NCBI RefSeq assembly: GCF_021462265.1
Contig: NZ_JAJONF010000026.1
Coordinates: 62,001 to 126,000, forward strand
DNA length: 64,000 nt
Direction: 5' to 3'
DNA from: Streptomyces shenzhenensis
GTDB taxonomy: Bacteria; Actinomycetota; Actinomycetes; Streptomycetales; Streptomycetaceae
Below are positions 1-8,365 of this stretch, piece by piece; position 1 is the first letter of the stretch, and each line of letters starts with the position of its first letter. The position numbers and the translations under genes were made by a program. The notes under the pieces are model-generated. The model ran no database searches and was not told the origin of the DNA. It saw only the letters and a list, made by a program, of their open reading frames with translations.

Positions 1-254
1 CCGCCGCCGAGCACGGCGAGCGCGGCGGGCGCGGGCACGACGTCCGGCCTTAACGCGTTCGCCGACGAGAACTCCTCGGTCCGCCGCAGCACTTCACGGA
101 CGTCTTCGTCCCGGGCCACCAGCCAGGCGTCCAGTTCGGGCACCCACACCAGCCCCTCCGCCGCCCGCGCCCGCGCGTACAGCGGATAAGGGTCGCGCAT
201 CAAGTCGTCGAGCCTGTCGTGGCTGTCGTGGCTGTCGTGCAGTTCGCGTTCCAT
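1..254 (-). CDS. Cytochrome P450, N-terminal part (runs off the window)
   Basis: The first 84 residues match the start of an actinobacterial P450: a DPYPLYARAR segment, then a VWVPELDAWLVARDEDV strand-helix and an EEFSSANALRP segment, as in the substrate-access region of class I P450s. The heme-binding cysteine lies outside the window, so neither integrity nor substrate can be judged. The ATG start is at 254-252. An HDSHDS repeat near the N-terminus comes from a short GTCGTGGCT DNA repeat. Codon 68 (53-51) is TTA, the rare leucine codon read by the bldA tRNA, which suggests translation depends on developmental stage. Confidence 0.85.
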   Translation of the reverse strand, partial: MERELHDSHDSHDRLDDLMRDPYPLYARARAAEGLVWVPELDAWLVARDEDVREVLRRTEEFSSANALRPDVVPAPAALAVLGG

Positions 255-449
255 GAGACGCCCCCCGGGACGACGACGGTACGGACCGCGCTCATGGTGC
301 CGTACCGGCGTGCGGCCGCGACAGGGCCGGGCCGGGCGGGGGCGGGGCCGGGGCCCAGTCAGAAGGCGGCCGGCCACCCCTCGTGGGCCGGCTGCGACGG
401 GTCAACGGTGAAGCGTGCCCGCCCCGGCCGGCTTGCCTAACATCGTGAC

Positions 450-890
450 GTGGTCAACTTCCTCCTTCAGCGGACGGCTCCGCTGCCGATCGACGAGGCG
501 TGGCGCCGGCTCACGCGGTGGTCCCGGCACGCCGACGTGGTCCCGCTGACCCGGGTCACCGTGCTCACCGATCCCCCGACCCGCGCGGGCACGGTCTTCG
601 TGGCCCGTTCCGGCTTCGGGCGGCTGGCGTTCGACGATCCCATGGAGGTGACCGTCTGGGAGCCCCCGCAGGACGGCGGTTCCGGCCGGTGCCGCCTGGT
701 CAAGCACGGCCGGGTGGTGCTCGGCTGGGCCGAACTGGAGGTGCACCCCGGCCCCGGCGGCCGTACCCGGGTGGTCTGGCACGAGGAGCTGCGGATCCGG
801 GGGCTGCCCTCGGTCTTCGACCCGCTGGTGCGCCGGACGTCCCGGGCCGTCTTCGGACGGGCGGTCAACTCGCTGCTCCGGCGGCCCTGA
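450..890 (+). CDS. SRPBCC-family (polyketide cyclase/START-like) protein
   Basis: This is a 146-residue protein with the SRPBCC pattern: an N-terminal strand ending in APLPIDEAW (helix 1), a WSRHADVVP turn, central antiparallel strands (EVTVWEPP, GRVVLGWAEL, TRVVWHEELRI), and a long C-terminal helix around FDPLVRRTSRAVFGRAVN. Such proteins bind hydrophobic ligands in a closed helix-grip fold; the ligand is unknown. The GTG start at 450 fits the fold. The 3' end overlaps the convergent xdhC gene by 26 bp. It could equally be annotated as a generic polyketide cyclase/dehydrase-like protein; no catalytic residue is evident. Confidence 0.8.
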   Translation: MVNFLLQRTAPLPIDEAWRRLTRWSRHADVVPLTRVTVLTDPPTRAGTVFVARSGFGRLAFDDPMEVTVWEPPQDGGSGRCRLVKHGRVVLGWAELEVHPGPGGRTRVVWHEELRIRGLPSVFDPLVRRTSRAVFGRAVNSLLRRP

Positions 891-2073
891 CGCCGGCGAG
901 AGGGAGCGCCAGGTGCACTGGCCCGATCCGCCGCGCCGGAGCCGGGGCAGGCGAGGACGCCGCGTCGTGGTGGATCGGGGTGTGCGCGCCGGTCAGGGGG
1001 ACCCCGCTGCCTCCTCTCCGGTTCGCGACGATCTCGGCCGCGATCGACAGCGCGGTCTCCTCGGGCGTACGGGCGCCGAGGTCGAGGCCGATGGGCGAGC
1101 GGAGACGGGCCAGCTCACGCTCGGTGACGCCGGCCTCGCGCAGGCGCGCCTCGCGGTCCAGGTGGGTGCGGCGGGAGCCCATCGCGCCGACGTAGGCAAC
1201 CGGCAGGCGGAGGGCGAGCCGGAGCAGCGGGATGTCGAACTTGGCGTCGTGGGTGAGGACGCACAGGACGGTACGGCCGTCGACCCGGGTGCGGTCCAGG
1301 TACCTGTGGGGCCAGTCGACGACGATCTCGTCGGCCTCCGGGAAGCGGGTCGTGGTGGCGAAGACGGGGCGCGCGTCGCACACCGTCACGCGGTAGTTCA
1401 GGAACCTGCCGACGCGGACCAGTGCGGACGCGAAGTCGATCGCGCCGAAGACGATCATCCGGGGCGGGGGGACGGAGGACTCGACCAGCACCGTGAGCGG
1501 TGCTCCGCACCTGGAGCCCTGCTCTCCGATCTCCAGGGTGCCGGTGCGGCCCGCGTCCAGGAAGGCGGCCGCCTCGGCGGCGACCGTACGGTCCAGCTCG
1601 GGACGGGCGCCGAAGCCGCCCTCGTGGGAGCCGTCGGCGTCCACCAGGAGGGCGCGGCCCAGCAGCTCGGCCGGCCCGCTGACGATCCGCGCGAGGGCCG
1701 CCGCCTCCCCGCGCACGACGGCGGCCAGCGCGGCCGCGGCCACCGGCCGGGCCGGGTCGGCCGCCCGTACCGGGGTGACGAGGACGTCGATGACGCCGCC
1801 ACAGGTCAGGCCGACGGCGAAGGCGTCCTCGTCGCTGTACCCGAAGCGCTCCAGGACGGTCTCGCCGTCCTCCAGTGCCTGCCGGCACAGCTCGTACACG
1901 GCGCCCTCCACACAGCCGCCGGAGACCGACCCGACGGCGGTGCCCTCGGCGTCCACCGCGAGCGCGGCGCCGGGCTGCCGCGGAGCGCTGCCGCCGACCG
2001 CCACCACCGTGGCCACGGCGAAGTCACGCCCGTCGGCGATCCACCGGTTCAGCTCGTCGGCGATGTCCAGCAT
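865..2073 (-). CDS. xdhC: XdhC/CoxI-family molybdenum cofactor insertion protein
   Basis: This 402-residue protein has the XdhC layout. The N-terminal domain holds the signature ATVVAVGGSAPRQPGAALAV followed by GSVSGGCVEGAVYE (cysteine near residue 54). The C-terminal Rossmann-type domain holds MIVFGAIDFASALVRVGRFL and later YVGAMGSRRTHLDR. In other bacteria XdhC binds sulfurated molybdenum cofactor and delivers it to xanthine dehydrogenase in the cytoplasm. It lies downstream of, and on the same strand as, the three xdh subunit genes, which fits that role. A good Shine-Dalgarno (AAGGAGAA) precedes the ATG. A 212-bp gap holding a diverged dispersed repeat separates it from the Mo subunit gene, so it may be cotranscribed less efficiently. 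Confidence 0.92.
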   Translation of the reverse strand: MLDIADELNRWIADGRDFAVATVVAVGGSAPRQPGAALAVDAEGTAVGSVSGGCVEGAVYELCRQALEDGETVLERFGYSDEDAFAVGLTCGGVIDVLVTPVRAADPARPVAAAALAAVVRGEAAALARIVSGPAELLGRALLVDADGSHEGGFGARPELDRTVAAEAAAFLDAGRTGTLEIGEQGSRCGAPLTVLVESSVPPPRMIVFGAIDFASALVRVGRFLNYRVTVCDARPVFATTTRFPEADEIVVDWPHRYLDRTRVDGRTVLCVLTHDAKFDIPLLRLALRLPVAYVGAMGSRRTHLDREARLREAGVTERELARLRSPIGLDLGARTPEETALSIAAEIVANRRGGSGVPLTGAHTPIHHDAASSPAPAPARRIGPVHLALPLAGVRAAGAAS

Positions 2074-2206
2074 TTCCGGTTCTCCTTGGCAGGTCGGGGG
2101 CAGGCGACCCGACAGGGGCGCGGGACCGTGCCGTCGCCGCCGTCGCGGGTTGCCGCCCGGCGCCGGGATGCCGTTGCGCCCACCCGTACCGCCTGGTCCC
2201 CGAGGC

Positions 2207-2275
2207 GTTGAGGGCCTGGGGAGGCACGACTGCCCGCGACGGCAGCTGTGTCACGGTGCGGCCGCGAGCGGCGGC
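2207..2275 (+). repeat. Diverged copy of a dispersed Streptomyces intergenic repeat
   Basis: The text GAGGCACGACTGCCCGC followed by a CTGTGTCA..GTGCGGC segment matches, with divergence, the repeat seen at about 9280-9377 (CTGTCTCAATGTGCGGC). It fills most of the gap between the Mo subunit and xdhC genes. Confidence 0.5.
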
Positions 2276-2285
2276 CACGCCCTCG

Positions 2286-4691
2286 TCATGCGGTGCCCGT
2301 CAGATGTTCCGGGCGTACCGGCGTGCGGTTGAGTTCCAGCCCGGTCGCGTCCCGGATCGCCGCGAGGACGGCCGGAGTCGAGGACAGGGTCGGGGCCTCG
2401 CCGACGCCGCGGAGCCCGTACGGGGCGTGGTCATCGGCGAGTTCGAGGACGTCGACCGGGATGGTCGGCGTGTCGAGGATGGTCGGGATCAGGTAGTCCG
2501 TGAAGGACGGGTTCCTGACCTTCGCGGTCTTCGGGTCGACGATGATCTCCTCCATCACGGCGATGCCCAGGCCCTGGGCGGTGCCGCCCTGGATCTGGCC
2601 GACGACGGAGAGCGGGTTGAGCGCCTTGCCGACGTCCTGGGCGCAGGCCAGCTCGATCACCTTGACCAGCCCCAGTTCGGTGTCCACCTCGACGACCGCT
2701 CGGTGGGCGGCGAAGCTGTACTGGACGTGGCCGTTGCCCTGCCCGGTGCGCGGGTCGAACGGCTCGGTCGGCCGGTGCCGCCACTCCGCCTCGACCTCCA
2801 CGGCCTCGTCGCCGAGGACGTCCACCAGGTCGGCGAGCACCTCGCCGCCGTCGGTGACGACCTTGCCGCCCTCCAGGAGCAGCTCGGCGGCGGCCCAGGC
2901 GGGGTGGTGGGTACCGAACCTGCGGCGGCCCAGGTCGAGTACTTTCTCCCGGACCAGCTCGCAGGAGTTCTTCACGGCGCCGCCGGTGACGTACGTCTGC
3001 CGGGAGGCCGAGGTCGAACCCGCCGAACCCACCCGGGTGTCGGCCGGATGGATGGTCACCCGCGCCACGCCGAGCTCGGTGCGGGCGATCTGCGCGTGGA
3101 CGGTCACCCCGCCCTGCCCGACCTCCGCCATCGCGGTGTGCACGACGGCGACGGGCTCGCCGCCGACGACCTCCATACGCACCCGCGCGGTCGAGTAGTC
3201 GTCGAAGCCCTCGGAGAAGCCGACGTTCTTGATGCCGACCGCGTAGCCGACGCCGCGTACGACACCCTCGCCGTGCGAGGTGTTGGACAGACCGCCGGGC
3301 AGCTGCCGTACGTCCACGCCCTCGCTGCTCTCCCACTGGCGCTCGGGCGGCAGCGGCATCGCCTCGACCCGGCGCAGGAGTTCGGCGACGGGCGCCGGGG
3401 AGTCGACCGGCTGCCCGGTCGGCATGACGGTGCCCTGCTCCATGGCGTTCAGCTTCCTGAACGCCACCGGGTCCATGCCCAGTCGCCGGGCCACCTTGTC
3501 CATCTGCGCCTCGTAGGCGAAGCACGCCTGGACCGCGCCGAAGCCGCGCATCGCGCCGCAGGGCGGGTTGTTGGTGTACAGGGCGATGGCCTCGATGTCG
3601 ACGTCGTCGACGGCGTACGGCCCGATGCCGAGCGAGGAGGCGTTGCCGACGACCGCCGGGGAGGCGGAGGCGTAGGCGCCGCCGTCGAGCACGATCCGGC
3701 ACTTGACGTGCGTCAGCTTGCCTTCGCTCGTGGCCCCGTGCTCGTAGTAGAGGCGGGCCGGGTGGCGGTGGACGTGGCCGAAGAAGGACTCGAAGCGGTT
3801 GTAGACGATCTTCACCGGCCTGCCGGTGCGCAGGGCCAGCAGGCAGGCGTGGATCTGCATCGACAGGTCCTCGCGGCCGCCGAACGCGCCGCCGACGCCG
3901 GCCAGTGTCATCCGCACCTTGTTCTCGGGCAGACCGAGCACCGGGGCGATCTGGCGCAGGTCGCTGTGCAGCCACTGCGTGGCGATGTAGAGGTGGACGC
4001 CGCCGTCCTCCTCGGGCACCGCGAGGCCGGACTCGGGACCGAGGAAGGCCTGGTCCTGCATGCCGAAGTGGTACTCGCCCTTGACGATGACGGCCGCGCG
4101 CCTCGCCGCCTCGTCGGCGTCGCCGCGGATGATCGGCTGGCGGTGCAGGATGTTCGGGTGCGGGACGTGGCCGATGTGGTGGTCGGCGCGGTTCTCGTGG
4201 ACGAGGACCGCGCCGGGTGCGGTCGCGGAGGCCTCGTCGGTGATGACCGGCAGCTCGCGGTACTCGACCTTGATCTTCGCGGCGGCGCGGCGGGCCGTCT
4301 CCGGGTGGTCGGCGGCGACGATCGCGACCGGTTCGCCGTGGTGGCGCACCTTGCCGTGCGCGAGGACCGGGGTGTCCTGGACCTCCAGGCCGTAGTTCCG
4401 CACCTCGGTGGGCAGGTCGTCGTACGTCATGACGGCGTGGACGCCCGGCTGGGCGAGGGCCTCGCCGGTGTCGATCGACACGATCTCGGCGTGCGCGACC
4501 GTGGAGCGGAGGATCTGGCCCCAGAGCATGTCCTCGTGCCACAGGTCGGAGGAGTACGCGAACTCGCCGGTGACCTTGAGGGTGCCGTCCGGGCGAAGCG
4601 TGGACTCGCCGATGCCGCCCTGTGCCGGGGAGCCCGGGGAGCCCTGGGTGACCTTGCTGGGAGTGCCGAGGGGGGCGCTGTCGGAGGGCAT
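2286..4691 (-). CDS. Xanthine dehydrogenase-type molybdenum hydroxylase, molybdopterin-binding large subunit
   Basis: This 801-residue catalytic subunit of the xanthine oxidase family hydroxylates purines (or another N-heterocycle or aldehyde) at the Mo centre and passes electrons to the 2Fe-2S and FAD subunits. Visible motifs are the a/b hammerhead domain (about residues 25-135, FAYSSDLWHEDMLWG), GVGGAFGGRED, the PCGAMRGFGAVQACFAYE cofactor-binding stretch, and C-terminal GLRGVGEAP with the conserved catalytic glutamate. The ATG at 4691 was chosen because the stop of the 2Fe-2S gene lies only 5 nt upstream; longer in-frame starts would run back into that gene. The PucR regulator nearby points to xanthine or hypoxanthine as substrate. 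Substrate identity is inferred. Confidence 0.93.
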   Translation of the reverse strand: MPSDSAPLGTPSKVTQGSPGSPAQGGIGESTLRPDGTLKVTGEFAYSSDLWHEDMLWGQILRSTVAHAEIVSIDTGEALAQPGVHAVMTYDDLPTEVRNYGLEVQDTPVLAHGKVRHHGEPVAIVAADHPETARRAAAKIKVEYRELPVITDEASATAPGAVLVHENRADHHIGHVPHPNILHRQPIIRGDADEAARRAAVIVKGEYHFGMQDQAFLGPESGLAVPEEDGGVHLYIATQWLHSDLRQIAPVLGLPENKVRMTLAGVGGAFGGREDLSMQIHACLLALRTGRPVKIVYNRFESFFGHVHRHPARLYYEHGATSEGKLTHVKCRIVLDGGAYASASPAVVGNASSLGIGPYAVDDVDIEAIALYTNNPPCGAMRGFGAVQACFAYEAQMDKVARRLGMDPVAFRKLNAMEQGTVMPTGQPVDSPAPVAELLRRVEAMPLPPERQWESSEGVDVRQLPGGLSNTSHGEGVVRGVGYAVGIKNVGFSEGFDDYSTARVRMEVVGGEPVAVVHTAMAEVGQGGVTVHAQIARTELGVARVTIHPADTRVGSAGSTSASRQTYVTGGAVKNSCELVREKVLDLGRRRFGTHHPAWAAAELLLEGGKVVTDGGEVLADLVDVLGDEAVEVEAEWRHRPTEPFDPRTGQGNGHVQYSFAAHRAVVEVDTELGLVKVIELACAQDVGKALNPLSVVGQIQGGTAQGLGIAVMEEIIVDPKTAKVRNPSFTDYLIPTILDTPTIPVDVLELADDHAPYGLRGVGEAPTLSSTPAVLAAIRDATGLELNRTPVRPEHLTGTA

Positions 4692-4696
4692 CCGGC

Positions 4697-5284
4697 TCAG
4701 ACCCCCTCTCCCTGCCGGGCGGCCGCGAGGCGGACCGCGTCCATGATCTTCTCGTAGCCGGTGCAGCGGCACAGGTTGCCCGAGAGCGCCTCGCGGATGT
4801 CCGCGTCGGTCGGGCTGGGGTTGCGCTCCAGCATCTCGTCGGCGGCGACCAGCAGCCCCGGGGTGCAGAAGCCGCACTGGACGGCGCCGGCGTCGATGAA
4901 CGCCTGCTGGACGGGAGAGAGCGCCGCGTGCGGGAATGCGCCGGTGCCTTCGCCGGCCGGGGACTCCTGGCCCCCGGCGGCCAACGCCTTCGCCTCGTCG
5001 AGCGAGGTCCCGCGGGCATCGCCGCGGGCCCGCTGCCTGGCCTGGTCCGCCAGCCCTTCGACCGTGACCACCTCGCGCCCCTCGACCTGTCCGGCCGCGA
5101 CCAGACACGAGCACACCGGTACGCCGTCCAGCCGGACGGTGCAGGACCCGCACTCCCCCTGTTCGCAGGCGTTCTTGGAGCCGGGCAGGCCGAGGCGCTC
5201 ACGCAGGACGTACAGCAGGGACTCGCCCTCCCAGACGTCGTCGGCTTCCTGCGGGCGTCCGTTGACGGTGAAGTTGACACGCAT
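4697..5284 (-). CDS. Xanthine dehydrogenase-type (2Fe-2S) subunit
   Basis: This 195-residue small subunit carries two 2Fe-2S clusters. The plant-ferredoxin-like N-terminal cluster uses C40, C45, C48 and C60 (motif NACEQGECGSC). The C-terminal four-helix cluster is in QCGFCTPG and NLCRCTGYEKI. It relays electrons from the Mo centre to FAD. It is longer than the usual 155-165 residues because of a polar insert rich in Ala, Gly and Arg between the two cluster domains (about residues 75-115). The ATG at 5284 overlaps the stop of the FAD subunit gene by one base (TGATG), indicating translational coupling. Confidence 0.95.
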   Translation of the reverse strand: MRVNFTVNGRPQEADDVWEGESLLYVLRERLGLPGSKNACEQGECGSCTVRLDGVPVCSCLVAAGQVEGREVVTVEGLADQARQRARGDARGTSLDEAKALAAGGQESPAGEGTGAFPHAALSPVQQAFIDAGAVQCGFCTPGLLVAADEMLERNPSPTDADIREALSGNLCRCTGYEKIMDAVRLAAARQGEGV

Positions 5285-6174
5285 CAGGCGACCATCCCCT
5301 TCTGCTGAGCGGTGCCGCGGTAGGAGTCCCAGGTCCAGGTGAGCGTCCGGCGGGCCAGCACGCCGACCGCGTGGCGGCGGTAGCCCGCGGTGCCCCGGAC
5401 GTCGTCGATCGGGTTGCAGGCGGCGGCGCACAGGTCCGCGAACTGCTTGACGACCGACGGGGTGATGACCTTGCCGTTGTCCCACCAGCCGCCCTCGTCG
5501 AGCGCCGCGCTCAGGAAGTCCTCGGCGGTCCTGGCGCGCACCGGCGTCGGAGCGGCCGAACCGATCCCGGTCCGCACGGTCCGCGTCTCGGGGTGCAGGG
5601 CGAGCCCGAAGGCGCACACGGCGATCACCATCGCGTTGCGCGTGCCCACCTTCGAGTACTGCTGCGGGCCGTCGGCCTTGTGCACCCGCACCGCGCGGAT
5701 CAGCTCGTCGGGGGCGAGGGCGTTGCGTTTCACGCCGGTGTAGAAGTCGTCGATGGGGATGAGCCGGGTGCCGCGCACCGACTCGGCCTCGACCTCGGCA
5801 CCCGCCGCGAGCAGCGCGGGGTGGGCGTCGCCGGCCGGGGAGGCGGTGCCGAGGTTGCCGCCGACGCCGCCGCGGTTGCGGATCTGCGGGGAGGCGACGG
5901 TGTGCGAGGCGAGGGCCAGGCCGGGCAGCTCGGTGCGCAGGTGCTCCATGATCCGGGCGTACGGGACGGAGGCGCCGAGCCGTACGCTCCCCTCGACGGC
6001 CTCCCATTCGTAGAGGTCGCCGATCCGGTTCAGGTCGAGGAGGTACTCGGGCCTGCGGTGGTCGAAGTTGATCTCGACCATCACATCGGTGCCGCCCGCG
6101 ATCGGCACCGCGGTGGGGTGCTCGGCCTTCGCGGCGAGCGCCTCCTCCCAGCTGGCGGGGCGAAGGAAGTCCAT
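5284..6174 (-). CDS. Xanthine dehydrogenase-type FAD-binding subunit
   Basis: This 296-residue CoxM/XdhB-type FAD subunit is the last internal electron carrier before the external acceptor. Visible motifs are the N-terminal MDFLRPASWEEAL, the FAD-binding VPIAGGTDVMVEI, and the second flavin motif QIRNRGGVGGNLGTASPAGD. The ATG at 6174 follows a purine-rich Shine-Dalgarno (AGAAGAGAG); an upstream in-frame start adds 28 unconserved residues. It is the first structural gene of the operon, about 140 nt downstream of a short leader ORF. Confidence 0.95.
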   Translation of the reverse strand: MDFLRPASWEEALAAKAEHPTAVPIAGGTDVMVEINFDHRRPEYLLDLNRIGDLYEWEAVEGSVRLGASVPYARIMEHLRTELPGLALASHTVASPQIRNRGGVGGNLGTASPAGDAHPALLAAGAEVEAESVRGTRLIPIDDFYTGVKRNALAPDELIRAVRVHKADGPQQYSKVGTRNAMVIAVCAFGLALHPETRTVRTGIGSAAPTPVRARTAEDFLSAALDEGGWWDNGKVITPSVVKQFADLCAAACNPIDDVRGTAGYRRHAVGVLARRTLTWTWDSYRGTAQQKGMVA

Positions 6175-6313
6175 GACCGGCTCTCTTCTCCGTCTCGTCG
6201 AGTCTCGTGAGTCGTGCGGATTGAGCCAATCCGTGTGCGGCGGGCCCGGCTCGTTCATGTCCTGTTGACGCGGAACGAGGCCAGTACACCGCCCCTTGCT
6301 CCAGCGGGGTCAG

Positions 6314-6382
6314 TCACCGAAACCATGAAGGAGTTGGCTGGCCAGCACGGCCATCTTGTAGATTCGTATGAACGGGGGCCAT
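6314..6382 (-). CDS. Putative 22-residue leader peptide upstream of the xdh operon
   Basis: A 23-codon ORF has a textbook AGGAGG Shine-Dalgarno (6394-6389) placed 6 nt before an ATG at 6382. The peptide starts MAPVHTNLQD and ends PTPSWFR. It lies on the operon's strand between the promoter region and the FAD subunit gene. I recognise no homolog, and it has no run of one amino acid that would mark classical attenuation. It could be a regulatory upstream ORF, a real small protein, or a chance ORF; the Shine-Dalgarno is the main support. Confidence 0.45.
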   Translation of the reverse strand: MAPVHTNLQDGRAGQPTPSWFR

Positions 6383-6397
6383 CAGTAACCTCCTGGT

Positions 6398-6410
6398 TTT
6401 CCCGGGGAAA
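6398..6410. promoter_or_regulatory. 13-bp palindrome in the xdh-pucR divergent region
   Basis: TTTCCCGGGGAAA is a perfect inverted repeat (6-bp arms, central G) sitting just upstream of the leader ORF and about 140 bp before the pucR start. Its position fits an operator for PucR or another regulator. No family consensus was matched. Confidence 0.4.
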
Positions 6411-6550
6411 CGCAGGAAACACCCTGGCAGCCGTCGGTCGCGGCCCGGCGACTCCTGGTGACGGCCCGCGGACCCGCAGGTCCGGGGCGCCCCACTCATG
6501 ACCCTTCAGGATTCATCGTAGATTTCGAGACACAGAACGGCGGCGACGAG

Positions 6551-8212
6551 ATGCGGCTGCGCGCACTGCTGGACACCCACGCGCTGGGCCTGCGGCTGCT
6601 CGACGGCGAGGACGAGCTGGACCGCACCGTGCGCGGGGTCATGACCACCGACCTGCGCGACCCCAGCCGCTACCTGGCCGGCGGCGAACTGGTGCTGACG
6701 GGCCTGGCCTGGCGCCGGGACGCGGCGGACTCCGAGCCGTTCGTACGACTCCTGGTGCAGGCCGGGGTGGCGGCGCTGGCGGCCGGTGAGGCGGAGCTGG
6801 GGGACGTCCCCGAGGACCTGGTCGTGGCCTGTGCGCGGCACCGGCTCCCGCTCTTCGCGGTCCATGAGTCGGTGGCGTTCGCGACGATCACCGAGCATGT
6901 CGTACGGCAGGTCAGCGGCGAGCGCGCCGGGGACCTGGCGGCCGTCGTGGACCGGCACCGGCGGATGATGACGTCGGGGCCGGCGGGCGGCGGCCCCGAC
7001 GTGGTCCTCGACCTGCTCGGTTCCGACCTCGACCTGCGCGCCTGGGTGCTGTCCCCGGCCGGCCGTCTGATCGCGGGCTCCAAGGTGTCCGGGCCCGCGC
7101 TGCCCGCCGACGTCTGCGCGGCGCTGGCCGCCGAGCACCTGGCCGCCACCCGCACCGGCCGCCGCGGCCCGCACCGCGTGCTGCTGGGCACCACCCCGTA
7201 CTCCCTTTTCCCGGTCCGTTCCCCGCAGGGCGCGCGGGACGTGCGGGAGACGGTGCTGTCGGACTGGCTGCTGGCGGTCGAGGCGGACGCCGGCGACTGG
7301 CCCGAGGAGCGGCTCGACCTGCTCCAGGGCGTCACCCAGCTGATCGCCGTGGAACGCGACCGCCGTGACGCGGCGCGCACGGTGCGGCGCAGGCTCGCCC
7401 AGGAGGTCCTCGAACTGGTCCAGACGGGCGCGGCACCGACCGAGATCGCCGCCCGTCTGCGGGTGGCCGCGCCGGTCCTGCTGCCGGGCCTCGGCGCGGC
7501 CCCGCACTGGCAGGTGGTCGTCGCCCGTGTCGAGTGGGACGGCGGGGAGGTGGCGGGCGGCCCGGTCGGCCAGTGCCTGCTGGAGGAGATCCTGGTCGAC
7601 CCGCTCGCGAGCGGCCCGGAGCCCTCCGACCGGATAGCGGTCGCCCACACCGGTGACGAGGCGGTCGCCCTCGTCCCGCTGCCCGCCGTCGCCGCCGAGC
7701 ACGACGGCTCCGAGGCCGGCGTGCACGCCGACGTCCTCCTGGCGTCGGTACGGACCCCGCTGGCGGCGGGCCTGGGCGACGACGGCCGGGTCACCGTGGG
7801 GGTCAGCGCGGCCGTGCACTCGGCGGAGGGGCTGCGCGGCGCCCTGGAGGAGGCCCGGCACGCCCGCCGGGTGGCCGCCGCCCGCCCCGGCCGGGTCTGC
7901 GCGGCCGGCCACCAGGAGCTGGCCTCGCACGTCCTGCTGCTCCCCTTCGTCCCCGACGACGTCCGCCGTGCCTTCACCGCCCGGCTGCTGGACCCGCTCC
8001 GGGACTACGACCGCCGCCACCGCGCCGAACTGATCCCCACCCTGGAGGCGTTCCTCGACTGCGACGGCTCCTGGACGCGCTGCGCCACCCGTCTTCACCT
8101 GCACGTCAACACGCTGCGCTACCGCGTGGGGAGGATCGAGCAGTTGACGGGCCGGGACCTGTCCCGGCTGGAGGACAAGCTCGATTTCTTCTTGGCGTTG
8201 CGGATGAGCTGA
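6551..8212 (+). CDS. PucR-family transcriptional regulator
   Basis: This 553-residue cytoplasmic regulator has the PucR layout: an N-terminal purine catabolism domain (about residues 5-125, MRLRALLDTHALGLRLL and RYLAGGELVLTGLAW), a central GGDEF-like region, and a C-terminal PucR helix-turn-helix (RLHLHVNTLRYRVGRIEQLTGRDLSRLEDKL split around 520-550). PucR proteins control purine use in Bacillus and actinobacteria, so divergence from the xdh operon makes that operon its likely target. The ATG at 6551 begins the conserved domain; an earlier in-frame start at 6458 adds unconserved residues overlapping the promoter region. Confidence 0.9.
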   Translation: MRLRALLDTHALGLRLLDGEDELDRTVRGVMTTDLRDPSRYLAGGELVLTGLAWRRDAADSEPFVRLLVQAGVAALAAGEAELGDVPEDLVVACARHRLPLFAVHESVAFATITEHVVRQVSGERAGDLAAVVDRHRRMMTSGPAGGGPDVVLDLLGSDLDLRAWVLSPAGRLIAGSKVSGPALPADVCAALAAEHLAATRTGRRGPHRVLLGTTPYSLFPVRSPQGARDVRETVLSDWLLAVEADAGDWPEERLDLLQGVTQLIAVERDRRDAARTVRRRLAQEVLELVQTGAAPTEIAARLRVAAPVLLPGLGAAPHWQVVVARVEWDGGEVAGGPVGQCLLEEILVDPLASGPEPSDRIAVAHTGDEAVALVPLPAVAAEHDGSEAGVHADVLLASVRTPLAAGLGDDGRVTVGVSAAVHSAEGLRGALEEARHARRVAAARPGRVCAAGHQELASHVLLLPFVPDDVRRAFTARLLDPLRDYDRRHRAELIPTLEAFLDCDGSWTRCATRLHLHVNTLRYRVGRIEQLTGRDLSRLEDKLDFFLALRMS

Positions 8213-8268
8213 GGTCACGCGGGCGTACGACCGGCTCCCGCCGAGTGCCGTCGCCGTCCCACGACTTT

Positions 8269-8282
8269 GTGAAATTATTCAC
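8269..8282. promoter_or_regulatory. Inverted repeat GTGAA-N4-TTCAC
   Basis: This AT-rich palindrome stands out in otherwise GC-rich DNA about 85 bp upstream of the TPR-like gene, where a promoter or operator is expected. The binding protein is unknown. Confidence 0.35.
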
Positions 8283-8365
8283 CCACCCTCTTGGCCCCGC
8301 GCTGTGATCGGTGCTGGAATGCGGCCACCACTTCACTGCTCGACGGCGCGCTAGGGGAGGGCAAC

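Noticed and set aside
346..420. Short protein-like minus-strand frame reading FTVDPSQPAHEGWPAAF
   Set aside because: It is bounded by stops, has no start codon and spans only about 24 codons between the P450 and SRPBCC genes; chance cannot be excluded.
1875..4757. A 960-codon open frame on the plus strand across the xdh genes
   Set aside because: It is antisense to clearly recognisable XDH subunits and arises from the G/C bias at third codon positions; its translation has no family resemblance.
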